In this document: positions 28,297 through 37,407 of the stretch, piece after piece
Position numbering within the stretch: the stretch's first letter is position 1
Layout of the letters: every line of letters begins with the position of its first letter
Assembly (NCBI GenBank): GCA_003251535.1
Contig: QKFD01000076.1
Location: forward strand, 1 to 64,000
Origin: Chromatiales bacterium
Lineage (GTDB): Bacteria > Pseudomonadota > Gammaproteobacteria > Thiohalomonadales > Thiohalomonadaceae
Length of the DNA stretch: 64,000 nt
Direction: 5' to 3'
Position numbers and translations under genes: made by a program
The notes under the pieces: generated by a model
Told to the model about the DNA's origin: nothing
The model's database searches: none
The model's input: the letters and a program-made list of their open reading frames with translations, nothing else

Positions 28297-30021
28297 TTAT
28301 TCTCCATTATCTCCGAGGGCAGATCGCTCTTCGTGGCTTAAGCCATAGAGTTTGAATACAGCCTGATTACACGCTGACAAATCTCGCTTGACGGCGGACT
28401 CGGACAACTCACGCCGGAGCAGTTCGGGCACATCCGCCCAGCGTGGGATGCGGATACGACGCAGGTATTGTGCCTGGAAGCGCAGGAATCCTCCCCGCAT
28501 TTTTGTGGAATAGGTTGCCACGAACAGGCGAGTGACAGCGGACAATAAAACGGCCTGCAAGGCCCGCAAATCCCACTCGTCTGAAGTGACGTAGTAGAGG
28601 TTGTGGTGGGGATACAGCTCGCCGCTTTCAAAAACGATATGAGCCTCACCTTTGATGTCTGGGATCAGGAGCTTTGGCCTCGCGGCCAGTGCTGGGGTGA
28701 TGCGGTCAATTGTGCGATACCAGTTGGTTGGGGCTTTCTGTGCGCAGTGACGTCCGGCAATGACCGCTCTTCGGGCCACAAGGTAACGGCGCAGGCGCGG
28801 GTACTCATCAAGATTGACCAACCCGCCCGACTCGGCAAAGGGGTTGATGACACCTTGACCGCGCCACTGCACCTCACCGGTCAGGATGTCCTTGGTTGTC
28901 ACCAGCGGTAGTTTCCGGTCTGGCTCGACATCCAGAGCCTCAAAGTTCCCGATAAACTCCTTGTCAGCGCCGGTCGCTACACCGATCCCAACCTTGCAAC
29001 CCGCGTCTTCCAGCAGGGGGAAATCACCCTCAATGCGACGAATGAGTGCCATCTGGTCGGCTGATTCCAGTAGCCACGGTTCCGCACCGTTGGTGACCTG
29101 AGCAAGCTCACGTACTGGGCCGGTTTCTTTTGGCAACGCAGATGCTCTGAGTAAGCCTGCCAGTGTAGTCAGCGTCACCCGATCAATGGTTGGACGGTGA
29201 GCGATACGCGTTGTACCTGGCAGGCCACGGCTGATGACGGTGATGGCCGGATAGGCGATCACATCGGTGTGGAAAGCGGGTGTATCCACCATATCTACAT
29301 AGATTTTCAGGTGGAACTGCTCGGCTATTAGCGCGCGCAGCGGCCCTCCATAGCGGTTCTTCATCCAGCGATCTGCGCAGATGAAGCTCAGATTGCCACC
29401 CTCCGACAAGACCGATAGAGACCGTTCGATGAAAGGAATATAGATATCGGCCCGGTCGTACATGGTTTGGAAACGACTGCGATATTCAGCCAGCAGTGGG
29501 GCAGGGATCAGCTCCTGGCGGACATAGGGGGGATTGCCCACCACAAAATCGAATTTCCCCTCCAGCAGCATCAGCAGGAAATCCCCTTGTGACAGCCAGC
29601 GGCCAGCTAAGGCTGTTGCGGTATTCGCAGCCAGTCCCTCTCTCTTGAGAAGCGTGACAACGGCAGCATGGGTGCTAAGAAAGGTATTGTGGTGCAGCTC
29701 GACCGCCCGGATCGCAGCGCTCAGATCGTCGAGCGCGGAACCCTTTGGACGTGCTGCACGCCATGCACTCAGCAGCCGCTGAATGATCGGCAATAAAAAA
29801 TCCCCTCCTCCGAAGGAGGGTTCCAAAAGCCGCTTTTCGTGGAGCGGTTGATCCGCTGTATAGCCAGCCAGGTCAAGGATGAAATCAACTACCTCAGAAC
29901 GCGTGAAGATGGCTCCGCGCGCCTCGATCCCCTCTCCCGTCGCTAGTGCTTTGGTCGCGGCCATGATAGGGCAGGCAGCAGCAACAACAGGGATCCGGGC
30001 GGTGCCCGGCGAACTCGTCAT
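28297..30021 (-). CDS. paeR7IM: N6-adenine DNA methyltransferase of the PaeR7I system
   Basis: 574 aa. It has SAM-binding motif I ([11 protein letters not shown], 67-77) and catalytic motif [10 protein letters not shown] (163-170), the order of Eco57I-like gamma-class adenine methylases such as M.PaeR7I. The C-terminal half should hold the target-recognition domain. It would protect the host site from the endonuclease encoded just after it. GAGG precedes the ATG at 30021. The gene begins 18 bp after the stop of a resolvase relic. GC appears lower than in neighbouring genes, consistent with transfer. Confidence 0.92.
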   Translation of the reverse strand: MTSSPGTARIPVVAAACPIMAATKALATGEGIEARGAIFTRSEVVDFILDLAGYTADQPLHEKRLLEPSFGGGDFLLPIIQRLLSAWRAARPKGSALDDLSAAIRAVELHHNTFLSTHAAVVTLLKREGLAANTATALAGRWLSQGDFLLMLLEGKFDFVVGNPPYVRQELIPAPLLAEYRSRFQTMYDRADIYIPFIERSLSVLSEGGNLSFICADRWMKNRYGGPLRALIAEQFHLKIYVDMVDTPAFHTDVIAYPAITVISRGLPGTTRIAHRPTIDRVTLTTLAGLLRASALPKETGPVRELAQVTNGAEPWLLESADQMALIRRIEGDFPLLEDAGCKVGIGVATGADKEFIGNFEALDVEPDRKLPLVTTKDILTGEVQWRGQGVINPFAESGGLVNLDEYPRLRRYLVARRAVIAGRHCAQKAPTNWYRTIDRITPALAARPKLLIPDIKGEAHIVFESGELYPHHNLYYVTSDEWDLRALQAVLLSAVTRLFVATYSTKMRGGFLRFQAQYLRRIRIPRWADVPELLRRELSESAVKRDLSACNQAVFKLYGLSHEERSALGDNGE

Positions 30022-30038
30022 GGAAAAACCTCACTAAC

Positions 30039-30197
30039 TCATAAAACGCCATAGCGTTTCGCCATGTCGGCGATCTGGACATCAGGATCACGCAGAAGTG
30101 CCTGGTGCTCTCTGACCTGCCTAGCGTCCAGCATAGGCTTTCTCCGACCTTTGCGGTCACTAGTGCGGGCAGCAGCTAAACCTGCCTGTGTCTGCTC
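30039..30197 (-). pseudogene. Serine resolvase/invertase C-terminal relic
   Basis: Reading leftward from 30197, the frame gives EQTQAGLAAAR, then DRKGRRKPMLDARQV, then ALLRDPDVQIADMAKRYGV and a stop at 30039-30041. This is the linker and DNA-binding start of a Tn3/Hin-family serine recombinase (compare the usual ERTQAGLAAARARGR and IAxxYGVSRxTLY patterns). An in-frame stop lies directly upstream and the catalytic domain is absent. The helix-turn-helix is cut just after YGV. It was too short to appear as an ordinary gene. Confidence 0.75.
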
Positions 30198-30232
30198 TCA
30201 GATTAGGTTGCGCTCAGATTAGGTTGCGCTCA
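30197..30232. repeat. 16-bp direct repeat next to the resolvase relic
   Basis: CTCAGATTAGGTTGCG occurs twice in tandem (30197-30212 and 30213-30228), followed by a further CTCA. It lies exactly where the resolvase frame ends on its 5' side, so it may mark a junction of the acquired segment. Confidence 0.8.
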
Positions 30233-30343
30233 AAGTCATCGGTCGTCACGGTGTATGAATGGGATGCCAAGTGACCGCGGCGGGATCCCCCTGCGGTGCG
30301 GTGCGATGGGGTGGAGCGAGATCCCGCCGGCTACGGGCGTGCC

Positions 30344-30700
30344 TCAGTCGTCCGGGTGGGGGGCCAACACCCGATCGCCATGCGCCATGGGCGCTGATAT
30401 CACAATAAATTCCAGTGGCTGCGGCCCCTCGTTGATGAGCTGATGGGGCGCCCCTGCGGGCACCTGGCATCCCTGACCGGCAGTGAGGTGCAGGTGTCTG
30501 CCATCGACCTCAAGGCGGGCGATGCCGGAGAGTACAAAGAAGAACTGCTGCGCCTGTTGATGGTAGTGCCTGACCTCGGCCCGACCGGCAGGTACACGCT
30601 CCTGGATCACACTGAGCCCGGGGGATTTGAGCAGATGCCAACCTTCGCACCCCTCGCCCCAGAGGTAGTGTTCGGCGTTCTCCTGGCTAATGGCGTTCAT
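30344..30700 (-). CDS. Cupin-domain protein
   Basis: 118 aa, a single small beta-barrel. Motif 1 is VRHYHQQAQQFFFVLSG and motif 2 is VPAGAPHQLINEG. The first two His of motif 1 and the His of motif 2 are kept, while the usual motif-1 Glu is Gln. The start is the ATG at 30700; the frame further upstream overlaps the preceding gene. It lies 28 bp after the GH114-like gene and may be cotranscribed. Substrate unknown. Confidence 0.82.
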   Translation of the reverse strand: MNAISQENAEHYLWGEGCEGWHLLKSPGLSVIQERVPAGRAEVRHYHQQAQQFFFVLSGIARLEVDGRHLHLTAGQGCQVPAGAPHQLINEGPQPLEFIVISAPMAHGDRVLAPHPDD

Positions 30701-30728
30701 TGTTTTTGATTCACTCCCGTGCGGGCCT

Positions 30729-31847
30729 TTAGGGTGAATGACAGGCGTAGCGCCAGGCATCCAGGGTGAGCTGTTTGATCAGGGTGTCTAGGCCGAATGC
30801 CTGGGCCTGCTGGCATACCGTGGTGGGATCCCCGCTATATTCGATGTTAAAAACGGCCTTGCCTGCCGTGACAAAGGGGCGCAGTAGGTCGCAGTTCTGC
30901 TGTTCGATGCACTGCTCGTTGACGGCAAAGTCATATTGCTCCACCAGCTCAGCCACCTGGCTGAGATCGTTTTTGAGGCCAATGGCGAGACCGCGGCGCT
31001 GCGCCTGGTAGGCGAGCCAGAGGTTGTAGTTGAGCTGATCTTCGGCACTGAGGGGGAAGCCGGTGTCGTTATCGAAGCCATCCACGTTGTCGGTATCTAC
31101 GGCATCGCACCCCTTGCTCACGGCGAGGTCTAGGCGCGCCTCCATCACGGGGGCCAATAGGTCGATCTGCCGGATATCCAGCCACCACTCTCCAGGCCAG
31201 CCGGCCAGTGGTTGACCTTGCACCAGCGCTGGAAAGTCTGCGGCGTCCGGCCGCCACTGTTCAAAGCTGCCGGCACTGAAGTAGCAGATGACCCGTTGTC
31301 CGGCGGCGTGTCGCTCGCTAATGAGCGACGCCGGGGTGTCGAATAGATCGATATCAAACAGCTCTACCGGCGGGGTGGTATCGATCTCCCCATCGAGTTG
31401 GATCTGCCAGGCGCCGCCGGGGGCCGGCTGCCAGCGGCCCAGCGGGGCACTCTCCTCCAGGTTCAGGGCAAAGTGGTTGAGATCATCTGAGGTGAGTACG
31501 GCACGGTAGGTTTCGCGCCCCGCTGCTGAGAGATATTCGGCCAGCGCTAACTCCAGGCGCCAAGGCGTGCCGCTGCGCAGGAGCGCGAGCCCCTCGGCCC
31601 GTCTGTTGGTGGGCAGTGGCGCTACGCTCTCAGGGACCAAGTTGAGCCCCGCGAGATCTGCCCCACGCAGCGTCCCCTGCCAAGCGCTCCCCTCAAAGGT
31701 GAGATAAGGCACCGTCACCTGCCACTCCCCCGTGGCTAGACGGGTGGCCGTGGCGAGATCTCCCCCCTGGGCCGCGCCCGCTATCAGCAGGCCCATACCT
31801 ACACACCCCCCCGTGCGCCAACTGGCCATGCGTCCCCTCCGCCCCAT
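30729..31847 (-). CDS. GH114-like (TM1410-type) exported glycosidase
   Basis: 372 aa. An N-terminal hydrophobic segment (about 7-28) looks like a signal peptide. An N-terminal beta-rich region of about 150 residues is followed by an alpha-galactosaminidase/TM1410-like barrel: VICYFSAGSFEQWRPDAADF, KGCDAVDTDNVDGF, GLAIGLKNDLSQVAELVEQ, FAVNEQC and KAVFNIEY. Family knowledge suggests hydrolysis of alpha-1,4-galactosamine-type exopolysaccharide. The true substrate is not shown. It is upstream of the cupin gene on the same strand. Confidence 0.82.
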   Translation of the reverse strand: MGRRGRMASWRTGGCVGMGLLIAGAAQGGDLATATRLATGEWQVTVPYLTFEGSAWQGTLRGADLAGLNLVPESVAPLPTNRRAEGLALLRSGTPWRLELALAEYLSAAGRETYRAVLTSDDLNHFALNLEESAPLGRWQPAPGGAWQIQLDGEIDTTPPVELFDIDLFDTPASLISERHAAGQRVICYFSAGSFEQWRPDAADFPALVQGQPLAGWPGEWWLDIRQIDLLAPVMEARLDLAVSKGCDAVDTDNVDGFDNDTGFPLSAEDQLNYNLWLAYQAQRRGLAIGLKNDLSQVAELVEQYDFAVNEQCIEQQNCDLLRPFVTAGKAVFNIEYSGDPTTVCQQAQAFGLDTLIKQLTLDAWRYACHSP

Positions 31848-31946
31848 GTAAGAGCTGCCATTCTGACACGCCTTTTCCGGGCGAGCCCAGCCGGTGGGCG
31901 GGCTCTTGCGGTGGCGGCGGTGCGTTGCACTACGCGCCGTGGCGCC

Positions 31947-34900
31947 TCAGTGGAAATCCCGTGATACCACCGGCAGCTCGCCGAGCAGCTGGCTCTGGTC
32001 CTCCAGCTGCTCGGCCACCAGGTGGATCACCTCCCCCTGGCGTTGCAGCCGTCCTCGCACCACCAAGAGTCGTGCCCCCAGCAGCGCCTGGCGAAAGCGC
32101 TCGGCGACTTTGGGCCAGACCACCACATTGCCCTGACCGCTCTCATCCTCCAAGGTGACGAAGATGACGCCACTGGCACTGCCTGGCCGTTGGCGCACGC
32201 TGACTAGGCCGGCGGTAGCCAGCCGGCTCTCGTTGGGGCGGTGCCTTAGTTCGCTAAGGGGGCGTAGACCGCTACGGCTTAACTGGGGGCGCAGTAGCGC
32301 CAGCGGGTGGCGGCGGAGGGTGAGGCCTAGGCTGCTGTAATCGGCGCAGATCTCCTGCCCCTCCGCCGGGGCGGGCAGCGTAGGGCGCGCCTCGGGGATG
32401 GCCAGCTCCGGAAAGAGGGGGAGGGGGGCCTCAACCCCCTGTACCGCCCAGTGCGCCCGCCGGCGGTGGCCACTGAGATTGGCGAGCGCCCCTGCGTTGG
32501 CAAGGGCGTCGAGGGCGGGGCGGTCAAGGTCGGCGCGGCGGGCGAGATCGGCCACATCGCGGAAGGGGCCGTTACGGCGCGCCTGCTCGATACGGCGCCC
32601 GGCGGCCTCGCCTAGCCCTTTGATCATGCCGAGCCCCAGCCGCAGCGCCAGCGTCTCTGCCACCACCCGCTCCAGCGTGCACTCCCAGCCGCTCGCCTGT
32701 ATATCCACCGGCCGTACCTCGCCCCCCTGGCGCCGCAACTCACCGACCAGTTGGGCCGGAGGATAGAAACCCATGGGTTGGCTGTTGAGTAGTGCGCAGG
32801 TGAAGGCGGCGGGGTAGTGGCGTTTGAGCCAGGCGGAGGTGTAGGCGAGCAGGGCGAAGCTGGCGGAGTGGGATTCAGGGAAGCCGTACTCTCCGAAGCC
32901 CTGGATCTGGGCAAAAATCTGCTGGGCAAACTGTTCGCTGTAACCGCGCTGCTGCATCCCGCGGTAGAGCTGCTGTTCAAAGGTGCGCAGCTCCCCTTTG
33001 CGCCGCCAGGCACCGATGGCACGCCGCAGCTGGTCCGCCTCGCCGGCAGAGAAACCGGCGGCCACCATCGCTAGTTTGATCGCCTGCTCTTGGAAGATGG
33101 GGACCCCAAGGGTGCGCTCCAGGATATGGCGCACCTCCTCACTCGGGTAGCTGACCGGCTCTAGCCCCTGGCGTCGTTGCAGATAGGGGTGGACCATGTT
33201 GCCCTGGATGGGACCTGGACGGACGATGGCCACCTCGATCACCAGATCGTAGAAAGTACGCGGTGCCAGCCGCGGCAACATCGACATCTGCGCCCGGGAC
33301 TCGATCTGGAAGACACCGATGGTCTCCGCCTTGCGGATCATGGCGTAGGTGGCCGGATCTTCCGCAGGAATGGTGGTGAGGGTGAGGGGCCGGTGGTGGT
33401 GATGGGCGATGAGATCAAAGCTACGGCGGAGGGCGGAGAGCATCCCTAGGGCAAGGATATCGACCTTGAGCAGGCCCACGGCGTCCAAGTCATCTTTGTC
33501 CCACTGGATGACGGTGCGCTCTGCCATCGCGGCATTCTCAATGGGTACCAGCTGCGCCAAGGGCTCGCGGGAGATGACAAAGCCGCCGACGTGCTGGGAT
33601 AGATGGCGGGGGAAGCCGCGTAGCTGTGGCACCAGATCGAGTAGCAGACGGAGGGTGGGGTTGTGGGGATCGAAGCCCACCTCGCGCAGGCGCGCCTCCA
33701 GGCTGTCACGATCCCGATCCCACCAGGCGAGTTGACCGGCGATGCGATCCACCTGGGCCGGCTCCAGACCTAGGGCGCGGGCGGTGTCCCGCACCGCACT
33801 TTTGGTGCGATAGGTGATGACGCTGGCGGCGAGGGCCGACCGCTCGCGGCCGTAGCGCCGGTAGAGGTATTGGATCACCTCTTCCCGCCGTTCGTGTTCG
33901 AAATCCACGTCGATATCGGGCGGTTCACCCCGCTCTTTGGAGATGAAGCGCTCGAACAGCATCTCCATGCGCGCTGGGTCCACCGCTGTGATGCCGAGGC
34001 AGTAGCAGACCGCCGAGTTGGCGGCGGAGCCACGCCCTTGGCAGAGGATGGCCTGCTCGCGGGCAAACCGCACGATGTCGTGTACGGCGAGGAAGTAGGG
34101 TTCATAACCGAGTTCGGCTATCACCGCCAGCTCATGTTCAATGAGTTGGCGCACCCGCGGGTTGCCTTGAGGCCAATGGTGGGCAAAGCCGGCCTCGGTC
34201 AGGCGGCGCAGGCAGGTGCGGGGGCTCTCCCCGACGGGGACAAAATCGAGCGGAAAGTTGTAGCTCAGCTCCGCCAAGGAGAAGGTGCAGCGGGCGGCGA
34301 TGCGCATCGTTTCGGCCAACCCGTCGGTTGGGTAGAGCGCCGTCAATTGGGCCCAGGGGCGTAGATGGCGCTCACGGTTGGCCTCCAACGCGAGTCCCAC
34401 CTCGGCCAGGGGGCGTTTGAGGCGGATGGCGGTGAGCAGATCGGCCAGGCGCTGTCGTGCGGGGTGGTGCATGAGCGCCCCGCCACTTGCCACCAGCGGT
34501 AGCTGGTGCTGGTGGGCGAGTTGTTCTAGCCAGTGGCGCAGCTCCCCGTCGGCCCCGTTGCGATGTAGCTCCATGGCCAGCCAGCTGCGTGCTGGGAAGG
34601 TGGTGGCCAGCCAGGCCAACTGCCCTGCCAACTCTGCTGGGCTGATCCCGTCGGCGGAGGGCGGAGGGGGTGTGCCGCCGAGGGGGGAGCGCGGTGCTAC
34701 CGCTTGTGGTGGGGGGAGCCAGAGGGCGAACAGCCGATCGGCTCGGGGCGCTATATCGGCCCGCGTGAGCTGATAGGTGCCTTTCTCTGAGCGACGCCGA
34801 GCCGTGGTGATGAGGCTGACCAGGTCCTCATAGGCGGCGCGATCCGGTACCAGCAGCACCAGCCGAAGACCGCAAGTGAGGCGGAGTTCACTGCCGATGA

Positions 34901-35120
34901 TGAGCTTGAGCCCGCACGCCTTGGCGGCCCCATGGGCCCGCACCACCCCCGCCAGTGAACACTCATCGGTCAGGGCGAGGGCTTGGTAGCCGAGGGCGTG
35001 GGCCTGCGCCACCAACTCCTCCGGGTGGGAGGCGCCTCGGAGGAAGGTGAAGTTGGAGATTGTGTGGAGTTCAGCGTAAGGGGTGGTGGGGGGGGCGGAG
35101 GGATTGGCAGAATGGACCAC
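31947..35120 (-). CDS. dnaE2: Error-prone DNA polymerase DnaE2 (ImuC)
   Basis: 1057 aa. A C-family polymerase for damage-induced translesion synthesis. It begins with a PHP domain (YAELHTISNFTFLRGASHP); the palm has PDIDVDFEHERREEV with the catalytic Asp residues; a helix-hairpin-helix (IKGLGEAAGRRIEQARRNG) and an OB fold near the end complete the layout. Its length and lack of a C-terminal tau-binding extension separate it from DnaE1. The usual partners imuA and imuB are not adjacent: the upstream gene is on the other strand and the downstream gene is a glycosidase. A LexA-like box lies upstream. Confidence 0.93.
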   Translation of the reverse strand: MVHSANPSAPPTTPYAELHTISNFTFLRGASHPEELVAQAHALGYQALALTDECSLAGVVRAHGAAKACGLKLIIGSELRLTCGLRLVLLVPDRAAYEDLVSLITTARRRSEKGTYQLTRADIAPRADRLFALWLPPPQAVAPRSPLGGTPPPPSADGISPAELAGQLAWLATTFPARSWLAMELHRNGADGELRHWLEQLAHQHQLPLVASGGALMHHPARQRLADLLTAIRLKRPLAEVGLALEANRERHLRPWAQLTALYPTDGLAETMRIAARCTFSLAELSYNFPLDFVPVGESPRTCLRRLTEAGFAHHWPQGNPRVRQLIEHELAVIAELGYEPYFLAVHDIVRFAREQAILCQGRGSAANSAVCYCLGITAVDPARMEMLFERFISKERGEPPDIDVDFEHERREEVIQYLYRRYGRERSALAASVITYRTKSAVRDTARALGLEPAQVDRIAGQLAWWDRDRDSLEARLREVGFDPHNPTLRLLLDLVPQLRGFPRHLSQHVGGFVISREPLAQLVPIENAAMAERTVIQWDKDDLDAVGLLKVDILALGMLSALRRSFDLIAHHHHRPLTLTTIPAEDPATYAMIRKAETIGVFQIESRAQMSMLPRLAPRTFYDLVIEVAIVRPGPIQGNMVHPYLQRRQGLEPVSYPSEEVRHILERTLGVPIFQEQAIKLAMVAAGFSAGEADQLRRAIGAWRRKGELRTFEQQLYRGMQQRGYSEQFAQQIFAQIQGFGEYGFPESHSASFALLAYTSAWLKRHYPAAFTCALLNSQPMGFYPPAQLVGELRRQGGEVRPVDIQASGWECTLERVVAETLALRLGLGMIKGLGEAAGRRIEQARRNGPFRDVADLARRADLDRPALDALANAGALANLSGHRRRAHWAVQGVEAPLPLFPELAIPEARPTLPAPAEGQEICADYSSLGLTLRRHPLALLRPQLSRSGLRPLSELRHRPNESRLATAGLVSVRQRPGSASGVIFVTLEDESGQGNVVVWPKVAERFRQALLGARLLVVRGRLQRQGEVIHLVAEQLEDQSQLLGELPVVSRDFH

Positions 35121-35165
35121 AGCGAGCGCTCCCCAAAGGTGGACGGTGTGGCTGTAGAAGGGCGA

Positions 35166-35181
35166 GTGTTTTTATGTACAG
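35166..35181 (-). promoter_or_regulatory. Possible LexA box upstream of dnaE2
   Basis: Read leftward: CTGTACATAAAAACAC, which differs from the gammaproteobacterial CTGT-N8-ACAG pattern at only the last base. It lies 46 bp upstream of the dnaE2 start, in the right place to repress a promoter. SOS control of dnaE2 is well known in other bacteria, which supports the reading. Confidence 0.5.
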
Positions 35182-35372
35182 TATACGAGTTGCCTCGGGT
35201 GGGCAAGCCGGCAGGGGCTGTCGGTGGAAGGCCCCAGGGGGCCATGCAAAGTGGGCAAGAGGGGATGAGGGGTCAGGAGACCTTAACCCTCCATTTGTAT
35301 CTTCACGGTATACTCACGCCATGCTCTCATAAGCCATTCCACGGCTAGACCAAGAATTCAGGGGAATTTTCT

Positions 35373-37208
35373 ATGGACAGACGCCTAATCAGGCTGCTGG
35401 TAGGGGCTCTTTTGTCTTGGCTGGGCGCCACTGCCACGTCGGTCCAAGCGGCTGGCGAAGTGGATTCCACCGCGTTGGCGAGTGCCGTGGTAGTGGCTGC
35501 CGATGCCCCAGAGCTGGCCGTGACCGCCCGCCAGGTGGCGGTGGGGGGGAGTCTGCGCATCGAGCAGGCCGCGGTGGATGGTTTTGCCGATCGCCAGACG
35601 CTCAACCTAAGTCGCTTTCAGGTGTTTGCCGATGGTGCCCAGGTGGTGATCGACGGTGTGCCGCAGGCGGCGCCGCTCAACGCCTATTTTCGCGGCACCA
35701 TGGCCGGTTTTCCCGATGCCCGTGTGCTGTTGACCGTGCCGGAGCAGGGTCCCCCCCGCGGCCTGATATTTGCCGAAGGCAAGGTGGTGGTGGTACAGGG
35801 CCAGGCGGCAGAGATCGGTGCCGGGGGCTTAAAGACACGCCAGGTGGATGTGGCGCAGGAGCTGACGCCGTTGGCACAGCGCTTCCGCTGTGGTCTGGAG
35901 GAGGCCGGTCCCGAGATGCTGCTGCCCGCCCTCTCTCGTTCACCTACCCCCGCGGAGAAGGGGGAGGGTGTGGTGGCACCTCAGGCCACCAGTATCAGTC
36001 GGGTGGCCCACCTCTATCTGGAAACCGATTACGAGTACTACACCCGCTTTAACAACACCAGTGCGGCGAGCAACTACGCCGCCGATCTCATCGCCTACTC
36101 CTCATCTATCTACGAAGATGAGGTGACGACGGGTCTGATGATCGATACCTTGACCCTCTACACCTCCAATAGCGATCCCTGGACGGTCACCACGAATACG
36201 GCGGATGCGCTCTATGAGCTGCGCAACTACTTCAACGCCCACTATTCAGCGGTCAACCGCACGACCGTCCATCTGCTGAGCGGTAAATCGCTGGGGGGCG
36301 GTATCGCCTATGTGGGGGTGCTCTGCAACAAGAGCTACGGCTATGGCCTGACCGCCAACATCAACGGCGGTTTTGATATCGACAACCCCGGGGTCGGCTG
36401 GGACATCATCGCCGTGAGTCACGAGTTGGGGCACAACTTCGGCTCATCCCATAGCCACTGTTATGCCGGGGTCGGCGGAGTCGCTAGTGACGTGGACCAC
36501 TGCTATGGCAGTGAGGGGGGGTGTTACTCTGGCGCCGTCAGTCTGCCTGGTACCAACAGTACCAGTGGCGGGAGTGCCGGGACTGGGGCGGGGACGCTGA
36601 TGAGTTATTGCCACCTGCTCTCCGGGGGGTACAACAACATCTCCCTCACCTTTGGCCTGAACCACACCTCTGGGGTGGCTGCCTACCGGGTGCCGGCCGT
36701 GATGAGTGCCCATGTGGCCAATCAGGCAAGCTCTTACACCAGCTGCTTTACCACCAACTATCGGGTTGGGGTGACGGTGAGTGGTGGTGGTGTGGTCACC
36801 AGTGCCCCCGCGGGGATCCACTGTGGCACCGACGCCACGGACTGCATTCACGCCTTTAATCCCACCCTCCAAGGGAGCGTGACCCTGACCGCTACCCCAG
36901 ACTCCGATCAGAGCTTCCTCGGTTGGGGCGGCGCCTGTAGCGGCAGTGGGAGCTGTGTGCTCAGCATGAATAGCGATAAGAGCGTGACCGCTACCTTCGA
37001 TGCGGTGACCTGCACGGGTACCGATCTGGTGATCACCAATGAGACCTTCAGCAGTGACACCGACTGTACGGCCACCCACTCGCTCACCACCAGTGGGACG
37101 GTGACGGTAGAGCCGGGGGTAACGGTGAACTTCCAGGCACCCACCATTACCCTGCAACCCACATTTAAGGCCCAGCCGGGGAGCGCCTTCCGGGCGGCGC
37201 CAAATTAG
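35373..37208 (+). CDS. Secreted reprolysin-like metalloprotease with shared C-terminal module
   Basis: 611 aa. It has a signal peptide (about 1-26), a propeptide-like region to about 210, and a zinc protease domain with HELGHNFGSSH (His350, Glu351, His354, His360) typical of M12B/reprolysin-like metzincins. An InlB-type repeat follows (about 470-545), then a C-terminal module at 547-611 beginning CTGTDLVITNETF, which recurs in the next three genes. It is the first of four consecutive secreted proteases. AGGGGAA precedes the ATG. The function is inferred to be extracellular proteolysis. Confidence 0.88.
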   Translation: MDRRLIRLLVGALLSWLGATATSVQAAGEVDSTALASAVVVAADAPELAVTARQVAVGGSLRIEQAAVDGFADRQTLNLSRFQVFADGAQVVIDGVPQAAPLNAYFRGTMAGFPDARVLLTVPEQGPPRGLIFAEGKVVVVQGQAAEIGAGGLKTRQVDVAQELTPLAQRFRCGLEEAGPEMLLPALSRSPTPAEKGEGVVAPQATSISRVAHLYLETDYEYYTRFNNTSAASNYAADLIAYSSSIYEDEVTTGLMIDTLTLYTSNSDPWTVTTNTADALYELRNYFNAHYSAVNRTTVHLLSGKSLGGGIAYVGVLCNKSYGYGLTANINGGFDIDNPGVGWDIIAVSHELGHNFGSSHSHCYAGVGGVASDVDHCYGSEGGCYSGAVSLPGTNSTSGGSAGTGAGTLMSYCHLLSGGYNNISLTFGLNHTSGVAAYRVPAVMSAHVANQASSYTSCFTTNYRVGVTVSGGGVVTSAPAGIHCGTDATDCIHAFNPTLQGSVTLTATPDSDQSFLGWGGACSGSGSCVLSMNSDKSVTATFDAVTCTGTDLVITNETFSSDTDCTATHSLTTSGTVTVEPGVTVNFQAPTITLQPTFKAQPGSAFRAAPN

Positions 37209-37407
37209 TCGCATTGGGTGCGTTGCACGGGTCTGGGAAAAGGCCCCTCGCGCCCTTCAACACCAGCCGCTGGCCAAGGGTAGGGCTGCGCCTACCGATA
37301 CGGCCGCCGGGCGCGCTGTCTCCACCACCCTCTCTGGGACTGATGGGGGAGTGGGGCAGCCGCCTAACGCTACAAACACACTGCTCACTCTATTCTGAGA
37401 TCCCGTC

